From: Liolophura sinensis
Taxonomy: Eukaryota; Mollusca; Polyplacophora; Chitonida; Chitonidae
Assembly: GCF_032854445.1 (NCBI RefSeq)
Contig: NC_088300.1
Coordinates: forward strand, 54,100,984 to 54,164,983
Length of the DNA: 64,000 nucleotides
Reading direction: 5' to 3'
In this document: positions 34,352-46,300 of the stretch, one piece after another
Position numbering within the stretch: the first letter of the stretch is position 1
Layout: the number at the start of each line of letters is the position of its first letter
Made by a program: the position numbers and the translations under genes
Notes under the pieces: model-generated
Told to the model about the DNA's origin: nothing
The model's database searches: none
The model's input: the letters and a program-made list of their open reading frames with translations, nothing else

Positions 34352-34357
34352 AATAAA
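34352..34357 (+). terminator. Candidate distal MOB2 polyadenylation signal
   Basis: AATAAA followed within about 40 bases by TG/T-rich sequence. If used, the MOB2 3' UTR would be about 6.3 kb. Position-based inference only. Confidence 0.3.
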
Positions 34358-34379
34358 AGCTGTGAGAATTCCATACCAA

Positions 34380-36098
34380 GTGTTTATTTCCACATTTCTT
34401 GCGCATATTAAAATAAGTGAATGTGGCAGGATTTGGTGTCTACATGATTATTTCTGTGGTGTTTTACGTTTAGTGCCTTAAATTTAATGAGTATTTCCCT
34501 CATCAATCACTACAGCAATCAGACTGTTATATATGGGTGCAGAAAAATCCAGGTGGAGATCAACCTTTTGTTGTTTAGACTTTCAGAAGAATATTAGAGC
34601 AGCTGGGAGCTGCAGATCCATTCTAACTCAGCAGTTGCTCCGAGTTGGAACACCGTTTACTTTTCTTGACTCAAAAACATTCAGTTGTATTCAGTTCTTG
34701 CGACCCATTGCTCAAGCTTTGTTCATACACGTAGGTCGACCTAGTCTAGTAGGACCAAGTTACCTACAAGCATAAATCAATCTATGCCTATACAACCTGA
34801 GTACATGGGTAGTAGTACTTCACCTAAGTACATGTAAATAAGGGTGAAGCAGAACCATTTCCTAAGTAGGGGGCAAGGGTTCAAGTGCCTGAATATTAAA
34901 AATTATCACTCCAGAAAAAAGAAAAAGACTTTCTTGTAAAACAAGTAAAATCTAACTCCAAATATTAATGTAATGATGTTGCACTTGGACTTGCCTAAGA
35001 ACATGATGAGCATGTAACTACCATTGTGACATACGCCTTCAGTGCTGGCTGCCATGGTAGTTATGTGCACATATTAAAACACTAAGAGGGTTTCGTAAGC
35101 AGGATAAATGGACCATAGTCTATATTTTGGTATTTTTTACATTTATTTTATATTTAATATTGTATTTCACTCACAGGGATATTCCTGATTGTGACTCTAA
35201 TACAATGATAGAAATACAGACCGCTTCATGACTTTGATATTCAGAGTTATATTAACATAAACTGACTTTCTGAACTGCTGGATATTTCACTTGTACACAG
35301 GCAGTCTGGTTTTCAAGAGGAAATGGAAACCAGGTTCATGTACCTGATCAATCTGACCGGCATGAGCGGATTCAAACAGGCAGCCCTGCTTGCTCACTAA
35401 CTTGTGACCTTGTGGCAGAGTCAACATTAAAGCTTTTGGTTAGTTTTCATACCGATATTTTATAAATATTTCCTTTAGCTTGACTTGAACATGCAACCCT
35501 TCTCAGTAACTGACTAGTGATCTTATGGCGAAACAAACAAACATAATAGCTTAGTTAGTTTTCATTATTTTATATACAACTTCTCACATTCATTTCCATG
35601 GATGGTAAATCCAAGACGTACAAAAAAAGTCAACATCACCTCAAACGGACAATACTCTACGTGCCTGATTATTCCAATTACACTCATGTGAAAGACCTCA
35701 AATGTGCAGCGTCATTCTGAAACAACTCTGATCATCAACAAAATTAGAAAAGTACACATGTACTTTCATTGTCTAATCAAGCATAGTCTTGCAGCCTCCA
35801 TAAAATTTTAAATCTTGTTTTAAGTCATCATGGCAGATTTCTTAACTGAACATAGCCTTATAAACACAAAGCCAAAATATTATGCTTTAATTATAGCAGC
35901 TTTTAACTCACAGGCCTTCACTAATATATGTAATACTAAAAATGTTCCGTCAAAATTAGATACATTTAAACTTAGCCAATACAGATTATAATCAATTTTC
36001 TATTTTTGATTGAGGTTGAAATCTGTAATCAGTGGTAAGAAGTCAATAACATTCATACATGCACAACATTCAGACTTTTGATTATAACAGTAACATTA
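34380..36098. other. Convergent spacer between MOB2 and the PRR12/QSER1-like gene
   Basis: AT-rich, no coding support. A possible minus-strand SINE-like remnant lies at 35280-35400 (TATTTCACTTGTAC, GAGGAAATGGAAACC), too eroded to assign firmly. Confidence 0.4.
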
Positions 36099-36104
36099 TT
36101 TATT
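36099..36104 (-). terminator. Candidate polyadenylation signal of the PRR12/QSER1-like gene
   Basis: Minus-strand AATAAA about 1.26 kb past the stop at 37361; it is the first perfect hexamer noticed in that direction. Use is not demonstrated. Confidence 0.35.
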
Positions 36105-37360
36105 TACCATCAAATCAACACTCTCAGATATGCCTTGAGATCAGATCATGCATATTTCTTAATACATGAAAATATATAGGATCACTAACGTCTTAAAGAT
36201 CACACTTAATGAGTTGGACAAAAATGCCCAACAGAAAATGACTGCAGTTGAATGACCTGTCCCTGTCATCATGACTTGTTTACAATCACGTGTTCCCATA
36301 CACCTGCTTTATGTGCATCTCTATCAGACTACAAATAATAGGCTTGATAAACTTGATAAAACAGTACAAGTGACATCCTGTTTAACCACATTTCATAATG
36401 TATCTAAGCTGCTGACAACAATGAAGGACAGCAGACTTCATAACATCTACATATATTCTGATCATAATGGTTTAAGAAAATTTCATCCAGCGGACATTAT
36501 TATCAGCACTGAATTTTGCCATAAGTATACATCTTTCAACTTATTAAATGAACAAAATTTTCCATATTTTCCATATACTCCCAAATAATATGCAACTATG
36601 GGTACGCAATGCACTAAAGTACACTAAAGTACAAGAATTCAACAAGAGTGAGAATTTCATGTAAATCAATTATTTAATGAACAATTATCACATGTTTTAG
36701 GTTATAATTTCCTATAAATTTTCCTTTAGAAGAGTACTGATTTGAACAGTAAGAGACATTTTCATTAGAACATGAAACAGATTGTGTTTGTAACTTCATA
36801 AAAATGGTAGAGCTCAAAAGGAGACTACAAAACAATGGGAGAGCACAAAACAGACTAATGCAGCCTTGGACCTCAAAATATTGCAATAAAAAAAATTAAA
36901 AAAATATGTTGAAAAAACATCCTCCCCCAAAAACCCAAATTAGGAACTGATTAGGAACAGTTGACACAGTGACTTCTAAATAGGCATAAATTTTCTTTCT
37001 TCTTATTATAAAAGAATAAAACAACAGTGTGATCTAACCAACAAACACCAGCAGTACATGCTGTTAACAGAGAAGTACAAAACAAAATCAAAAATCTCTT
37101 TCTTAAGTTCATGAAGAACAGAACATGAAAATGACGAAAACACATGCTTTGGATAAAGTACAACAGTTCTCAAGAGATTGGATTCAAGTCCAAAAATGTC
37201 AAGTTTTCTAAAACGTGATTGCTTCTTCCCTTTTAGGCCAGCATTAAAATATTACACCACACCCGCCAAATTCCCACTCCTCTTTGCCAAACAACCATTT
37301 TCTCTTTGGCCAAAACTTTTACACTGGATTGCGTTCATCACTTAATTTTTGGTGTTGCTG

Positions 37361-37399
37361 CTATGGCTTCTCCAACAGTTTTTTCAGGTCTTCAAACAG
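37361..37399 (-). CDS. PRR12/QSER1-like coding exon 14 and stop
   Basis: Twelve codons (residues 1771-1782), a Leu/Lys helix end, then TAG at 37363-37361. Acceptor ATTTGCAG. Very short; supported by phase 0 and the clean stop. Confidence 0.7.
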   Translation of the reverse strand: MFEDLKKLLEKP

Positions 37400-40300
37400 C
37401 TGCAAATATACAAAAACAGATATGCGTGAAAATCTGGTCATACCCTGAAATGATCACTGCTCCTCATTGTCAAAGCCTACTTAAGAAGAAATTTGTACTT
37501 CTCATGATAAGGTAATTCTCATGAACTGCTGTAATTTTCAGGGATGGACACTAATGATATTGAGGAATGTTTGCAAGGTTTGTTTCTAAAAGTGAAAATG
37601 CATCATGTAAAAGGATTTTGGAACTACTAAGAACTTAAAATTACGTCTTTCTTTTACTGTGTAAAGATTCTAAAGGCACACGTGTGTCAAACAATTCATA
37701 ACACTTGTCATAAAGAATATAGCACACGTGAAGCATTGACTGACTGACTGACTGACTGATTCCTTATTAACAATGTACTCAGGAATTTCTCTTTTATATG
37801 ACAGTGGTCAGGTTTAAGGTTCTCAAAGATGATTTATTCATTGGAATGGAATTTTATGCTGTACACAAGAATGTTTCACTTAAACAACAACAGCAATCAT
37901 CATGGTGGAAGGAAATCAAGCAGGGCATAAGGAAACCCTTGAAACTGCGTTATGGTCTTAAAACTAAATCAGCTGATTTAAGGCTGAAGTAACACAGCCT
38001 CATACTCAAGTTACATGCTATTCTCAAAACTGTACTCCAATATGGGCTGCCTTCAAATGAGCAGGTAAGCCTTACCTTTAGCACCCAGGCACGGTTGTGT
38101 AAACAGGCATCCAGTACACTAGCATTGTCTTCTGTCTCTTCACTCTCTTTCACCAGGTTCACCTGTAGAGAATCAGGATTACAGTTCACTGAAATATGTA
38201 CATCAGAAAAATACGAGATCTTACTCGACACCATAATCTTAGAACATTTTATAACGGTCCTGATTAAAAAGTAAAGGAAACCAGATAGAAAGCGCAAGAA
38301 AACCAGTGCAACTTCTGACAACTTCTGATGTGCACCTGATCACATTTATGGACTGATTCTCTGTACCAGATTTCAACACTGATTCCAGGTGTGATAAGAC
38401 AACTCAATGGGTGCATACTTTCCCCTTGTCCCTGACTGCAAATGATCATAAATCATTCCTCAATTTAATACAACCCCACATATAACTGGATCACAACCTC
38501 CTACTATAACACATTCAAAGAAATTCACAGAAATTGTTAAAACAATGAAGAAAAAAGGCTGGACTGATGGTTAGCTGTTTTCAGGGGAGGTAACAACACA
38601 CAGGTCCTCTGATACCAAGTCTAGCTTTACGGCTGAGAAATTCACTGAGAAATACAATTTAGCCTACCTTAGCCACACATCTTTTGTATAAGTTATATTT
38701 GTAATGCACAAGACTATGATATGTCATCAAGTATGTCGTGGCCGTCTTCCCAATCAAGAATTCCTGAAATCAAATATACACACGTCTAGGTTAGCAAACT
38801 GAACATGTTCACAAAGAGGAGGGACCTGACTTTCATTGACTAATTTAAGTCAGCTTTGCATGTTACCTGTAATTCTTCAACCACTAAACCACTTTTTCAA
38901 GTGGAATTCATGCATACAATTATTATGAAAATGACGCTAAAAATGATTTGTTTGTTTCATTAAAGATGCAAATTTCATAAAATCGTGCAAAGTTATTTCT
39001 CTACACCCCTTAGTTCTATCAGGATATTTCAAAATATTGGTTGCAGAGGCTGTTGAAAACGTTGAAGAATTAGAGTAATTGGCTTTGAATGCAACTACAT
39101 GGAAACATTTCAACCCATCAATAGAAAGCCATTTGTCCATAAATTTGTGTTGACAAGAATTTACGTCACAGACACCACTGCCTGTTGCCAGTTGCCAGCT
39201 CAGCTTAAAACAGTACCAAAAGTTTATGGCCTTGAGTTACATGTAGCAGATATAGTCTGTGCTTCAGACATGGACGTACAACCAGACATGTACACTACAA
39301 TAAATAATAAACATAGTTTTTCTTTGCCTATAAATGGTTATGACAAATCCAAAAGCTTTCCTTGCTAGGCTGTACAGAATTTCTTGATGCTCTGTAATTC
39401 AGGCTATATTTGATGTACTGTAATTCAGCCTATATGTGATGTACTGTACCTAAGGCCATATGTGATGTGCTGTAATTCAGGCTATATGTGATGTACTGTA
39501 CTTCAGGCCATATGTGATGTACTGTAATTCAGGCTATATGTGATGTACTGTTATTCAGGCTATATGTGATGTACTGTAATTCAGGCTATATATGATGTAC
39601 TGTAATTCAGGCTATATGTGATGTTATTCACACAAATTTTCATGTATTCACCAACTAAGTACAGCAGCTTGATTAGTTGTCAGAATGTAAAGAAATTACA
39701 GGTAATTTAATGTACATCAACAAAAACCTGTAAACACTGACAAAATTCTTAATGTCACTACTCCAATAATTAGTTCTAACCGCCCATCCCAACCTGTAAC
39801 TGGTTATTTTACACAGAAAGTAGCATACAATGAAAGCTAAGAAATTACATTTGGTAGCAACGTTACCACGGAGCTCACCTATACGAGACATAAATGTAAA
39901 TCTTCAGCTCAGTGAAGACTTGGTATAAAGTATTGATGTCCTGAATTTGGTAATTTACAATAATTTATATGCACACAGAGCGTCAGTGACGGAACATCCC
40001 CCTCATGTCAATGTGATTTATATGCAGGTAAACTTTCTGGTCAATACACGAGATACTTTTTGAGATACCACCCCTAACATTTCCTTTAACATGGATTCCT
40101 ATACACAATACATAAAGTCGTGAATTTTGTAATTAGTAATTAACTTGAAAACAGCAGACCAACAATGAAATCCCCTTGTGATATCATGGTCTACATGTGT
40201 GTAAAACTTGAGCTCAATACAAGCAGCATTTTGTAATATACTATCCCAAACATTTTGTATTAAATTGCATTCCCCGTTATTGGACGCCCAGACGAAGGCG

Positions 40301-43300
40301 CTGACGCAGACATTCAGAGTATGAAACCCATCTCAAAACCATGAAGAGAGCTTGTTTAGTTATCATGGAGTGCCCATCTCTTACCTCCGAAGAGGATGTG
40401 GTAGTATTTGGTTGTTCAGACAAATCCTCACTATCATACGGGTCTCCAAACAGATGCACAGACTTGATGGCTGACTGATGAATGTCTCTACATGCCTGTC
40501 AAGGTAAGCGTTTACGTTACAAAATATTCGCTATAAACACAATTAACTCATGGGTAGTACTTGGCATCACATTAGACATTACACAAAAAATCGATGTCAT
40601 CCTGCACTCAGGTTCCACATCAAATGAATTAATCAAAAGAATGTCAAAAAATTGACAGAGTAGCATGTTTTACAAGATTAAAGAGAGTATGTCAGAAATT
40701 GACAAACATAGTGACTTACAGAGCTGTCTGTCACAGCTAAAAATGCATATGACTACCAGTGAATTTAAACGTTTAAAATAACCATAATACTGTTTGAAAT
40801 GTATCATTCATGTCTTAGATACCAAGGAAAACATTAGTTATATCTTAAAACAATATTTTGTCTTTAGTCACCTTGAGAGAATAGTGAGAAAAAGATAACT
40901 GTAATTCTTTAACCTTTCCAAATGTTTGCAAGGTGTTTATTCAGGCATCATTCCGCGTAGACTGATAAAATTACACATTTTGTGAGGTCCTGAAATTGGC
41001 CAACTGATATTGAAAAGTTGCCCTTTCACATGCAAAAAAAAGTTGAGGAATTAAGATAGATATGAATTCCCAACAACCTACATATATCAGCAATACCTGA
41101 GAGCATAAACTTACCTGACAATTCTGCTTGAGGTTAGGGCGGTCTAATTCACGGACATGAGGTCTGTTCTTTACAGCCTCCTACAGTAAATAAAATGAGT
41201 TTTACAAGCGAGAACAGAAATATTTTTTACAGATACAGATTTAACAGGGAAGAAAATGAGAAAGCTGTACGTTCCTAGACACCCTTGCCAGGTCACTCCA
41301 ATGCAGTGTTTGAGTTAAACAAATGATTTCAATTGTCCATGGCCTAGTGCAAAGTCAACAAGAGAATTAACATTTTTTTTACTTTAAAAGCGAAAATTTT
41401 ATCGGATATTATTATAAAGACATTATCCTATTATTATTATTAAAGATAATATATAGACTAGTTGAATGTGGAACATTTATAAAACATCAGGTTTTTCTGC
41501 AAATGCAGAAAAAAATCAAACCTTAAAACTCTTGTTCCATTTGACTTTCTTCTGAATTTTGGATATTCTGGCTTGAATCATTTGATCGACTTTATTCATA
41601 TGTCCTAAATAAAAATCATCTGAAAAGAAATGGTAACATGCAAAGGTAGTGCAAAGATCTATTTTAAATACAATAAACAATTCTTTTCCTGAAGTTATAA
41701 GGTAGCTAAACTTTCACTTACTTAGTTTCTACCTAAACAGATCAGTTAAACAGGGTTTTTTTTTTTACACTTGAAAAGAGATTACTGATGGGAATTAAAG
41801 CATAAGTCATCTGTCGGCTAGTCCATTAAGTTTCAAGTTATTATAAACAACTTTAGAGAAGGGCTTCTTACGGTACAAGGCAAAGATCACGGGTATCTTA
41901 CCTTCTGAGACATGTATGGCCTTGAGAAAGCCAGGTTCTAGTGCCTGACTCAGTAAGATTTGTAAAAACACATTAAAACTTTCAACCATAGGATCATCCT
42001 CATAGCGTCTCTCCAAACTGCAATGAGAGAATACAAAATGTATTTAAGGACTGATCAATCTTATCTCAACTGGACCATGTCTGTGATTTACACTAACACT
42101 ATTCCCAAAGCCATGACCACCACACAGTTCATGAATACTACTCATTACCCTGCAAAAATATTGTCATTAAACATACTATCATTCAAATCTTAATCATTCT
42201 TAGATAAAGCAGAAAGGTCTTAAGATTACTCTCTATGGACGGGTTTTCACCCACAAGTTATTAAAGTCTTTTTCTTTCCTTTGATATGTGTTTGTCACCT
42301 GGCATTTTCATGTTATAAGACTTGTGAAAAAGGAGTAAAGGAACTTAAACCTAACCCTGGTGAAACCCTCACATCCTGCAAATACCTCATAGACATGACA
42401 ATAGCCTGACAGCCTGTACAAACTACAAGCATATATTTCACAGCAGGGCCTCAGTGGTAGTACAATTCTATAGAGAGTGTTGCTATACTCATCTGACAAG
42501 CACGCCACACAATAACATTTTATTAAAATTACAACATTTTGCTTACAAAAATAGCCCTATGGGACTGAAGAGCCCTGGAAGACATGGAAACATCTGGAAT
42601 CCTGGAAGACATATCTCACAATGTAAAGTCTAACTAAAGTCAGTAATACATGAAAGTGTGACTCATGTAAATGCCAGGTAAGCAAAGAGCGTTTGCTTAA
42701 CATTTTCTGTGTCGTTGGACCTATAGCATATGGCTACTGCACAAACACTGGGAGTAATACATGCTTGCAGTTAAGACTGGCTTATTTAAGGCAGTCTGAT
42801 GTTACAATACAGGCCATTTTGATATCGATACCGATACACTCCTGTGTATGATAAAGACAAACCACAAGTTGTTTATTTCTCTCTTTTAAACACTTTGGTC
42901 CAAAAATGTTCCCAATAACATAAATGAACAAACTGGCATATAAAAAGTATTTTCTTGAGGCCAAAACTCATCAGTCTGCTAGACTCATGAGTATAAAGGC
43001 AACATTTGTACAGAAAACACATCTTGACTTGCTTGTTTTGTTTTCATAGTGGCATATCAGGTTCATACCAACACCGAATTGTGCAGAATGTGAAAAAGTG
43101 AAAATGCTGAGGCATGGTAACAGAAACCGTGGATAGTGATGGTCTAACCTTCCATCTGTGGGAGGTTTGGGCCGGTCGTTTTCATCCACCTTCACAATCT
43201 CATGCCGCTTGTCTCGTAAAATCATGTTCACTTTCACGGGCTGAAACTGGTCATGCATCCACGGAGTCCAGCTCGAATACTGCAATAAAAAATATCCTCA

Positions 43301-46300
43301 TATTTAAGTCGCTATATAGCAAATAGCTCTTTAGGACACTGAAGACTTTAATGATTTTAATGTAAGCCAAACACTTTACGTGTCACACAGGTAATACAAA
43401 AATGGCCTTTGTTCTCCTGGCCTACATTATATTACATATGTTGAAGTATGTAAGAAACATTAGCTCTTGTAACGTAAAATAAAAACGTTAAAAATACTGT
43501 AGCACCCTGATAAATCAGCAAAAGCTCTATGGAGGTATCTGCATATTTCTAACACACTAAGTAAACACAGTGAAAGTTTTCACTAGGTAATCAGAATTTG
43601 GATAAAGTTTCCATAACAAACTGGAAGTCCAAAACATAATCCATCACACACCTGTCACCCTGAAGAGCAGACTGATTTGAACATTGCAGTAATGTCTTAT
43701 TATTATGTCTTAATGTTTTCTAGGAATCACTGACCGTAAATGTTGACTTATGTTTCACCTCCCCCTTCTCTACTATTAGCTCATACTTCTGTAGCATTTT
43801 TCCATCACTGACTCGCCAAACTGGGAAGTTCTCATAGTTTGTCAAATCCCTTTTTTCTATGAGAAATGTGCCACGCTGAAAAAAAAAATGAAACATACTT
43901 TAGCAGGAACTACTAACTATTTGCCATCTGCTGGAAAGAGCTAAACAGGAACATCTGACTCATCATGCAACATAAATTAACTCCTGTTTGTAACAATATA
44001 TGCATGCTCACTCGTCGTAGAGTGGTCTGGTTATTTCAGGGAAAATATGTTCAGAACGCTGATTATATCATTTAAACAAGAAAGACTTGATTGCGGTGGA
44101 GAAACTTTGTAAAGTCCAGAGGGTACCACCTCACAATGCAATGTTACCCGAATACTACATAAACTAATACACATGCAGTTAGCTAAGCAAGGGAAAGCTC
44201 ATCAGAAGTTTGTACTCACTCAACATATAGCAACATTACATATGTGGGCCATTATTTACCGAACAGCATGTAGTTTTAAAAGGTGAGGTAATTCACAGAG
44301 AAAAATCTGCATACAAAGTGTTGCTAAAGTAACCTAAGTTCCTCTGAAAAGCTGGGGTCAAGGCATCTAATTTAATTCCAGCTTTTCGTGACATCATAAA
44401 ACCTGTACTACTGTACAAAATGACCTACCTGATATTCTTTTGGGGGTGTCTTAGGTTTGACAGGTGTGACAGCATTAACTGTTGTCGGTGTGACTGTGTC
44501 TGTAGCTGTGACTGTGGCCGTGTCTGTGGCTGTACAGGGTGGGGAGGGGGACCGCTGGGGTTCAGGGCTGGGGCTCTGCTCAATCTCCTCTTCCCCATCA
44601 TCCTCCTGACTATCACTATCCTGGTCAGAGTCTGAGGGTGGACGGACTGGCTTAACAGCTTTCTTTACCTTCTTCACCTTTGGGGCTTGCCTGAGAACAT
44701 ATGCCACACACAAACCTATACCACATTTACCACCAAACTTATTTACTCACATTACTGGTATTGTTGGTCTGTTTCTTTATGAAATATGAAATATTATAAA
44801 GAAAGTAAGTTAACATTTGGCAACACTGCAATTCTAAGTGGGAATATTTTTTTAACACTATGTAATACATCTATCAAAGATAATTTTTATATGTTCTACA
44901 CATCTGTTACAAAGTAAAATTTAAGTCATTTATTTAAGAGAAGTTATCAGAATATCAAAATTACAAAATCTAATCATTTATTCATTTAACTTCATTTATT
45001 TGTGGCGTATGGCATAAAAAATAATACCTGAGCTACAATACCACTGTTTATGGATGTCCAAAGCATTTCAAATCTAACCTAAAGATCTACATGTACTTCC
45101 TGTCTGATTTATTCTCGGTGACATAAAGGTAATGGAATCTGCAACTGTTTGAATGAGAATGTGAGCTCATCCAGATTATCAGAACTTCTCACCCAAAGCT
45201 TTTTGCTTTGTTCTTGGCCATGGTAGGCCCTGTGATCCGCCGTTTCCTGAAGGGCAATACCACCGAGGTCTGTTTCTTTTCCTATCATAAGAAAATAAAT
45301 GTGACTGGTTAAAAGTAAAGACAGAATAATGATAGAAAAATCACCCTTCAGTTTATACAATTTTAAAATACTGTTAAAATTCAACTTTTTGGAATATCCT
45401 AATAAGCATTTTTTGATGTACCTGGACTATGAATATTTACAAGTAATATTTTAATATTTTACCAATACATACATGCATAGCCATCCCCTAAAAAATCTCC
45501 TAACTTTTGCTGTCCAGGACATTATTTAACTTACATGAATATTTCCCCTCAAATTAGCATTTTTCAAGCCATGCATTTTGCATTATTCTGAATGATTCAC
45601 TTTCAAGTTCAATGTAAAGTCTGATTAACTACTTAACAGACCTTTTCAGGCCTTCATATGCCTCTGAATGTGCATTTTACATACCAAACTTTTGGTGAAA
45701 TCCAGTATAGTAGTACCACATATAACAACTTCTGCCTGTCACACTGACTTACAGCAGCAAATGGTGTCCAGACAGGGTCTTTGTCAGAGTCATAGTCAAC
45801 CTCCTCCTCTGTAGTGTAGGTGGCCTCCTCCAAATCCTCCTGCTCCTCCTCATTCTTTGTCTCCTCTTCACTCTCATCCTCAGCATAGAACCCTGAAGCC
45901 GACAGGAAGTTACAGCAACAGTACCATGAAATGTTCAGACACACACCTGCTTCTACAGACATCATGAGCAGGTGTTGCAAAGCGAATGAAATGTTATGTC
46001 GTCACGAGAAGGAGTGCTGGAATGCGGAATCCATCCAACAAAGGCTGGCTACACAGGATTCTGATTCAGGGTACTGGTCCAATGAAATGCTTGGTCAGTC
46101 AACTGGGTGTAGCAAGGAGCCCCATTTCATGGACACCACCATCCGTAATTGATGGAATGCAGTAATTTACAAAATGTTAACACTTTTTCTACCCATTTCA
46201 TTGGTCAATATGCTTTAGTCCTGTGATAGGATTTATATACCTATTTGTTGCTGAACATCAGACATTTTTCACTGTTATGATACTGTCATATAATCCAGTC

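Larger units (their letters stand above)
28087..34357 (+). other. MOB2 3' UTR and/or spacer
   Basis: No gene features are visible. The first AATAAA signals on this strand after the stop are in a SINE tail (about 32092) and at 34352. An ATTAAA lies at about 29308. The region contains the TIR element at 29894 and a SINE at 31920. Whether transcription runs to 34.4 kb cannot be told from sequence. Confidence 0.4.

Noticed and set aside
35280-35400. SINE-like remnant
   Set aside because: Two short blocks match the SINE 3' part in minus orientation, but order and spacing are too eroded to list as a feature.
39387-39624. CRISPR-like array
   Set aside because: The repeats are contiguous 26-bp tandem units without spacers, in an animal intron.
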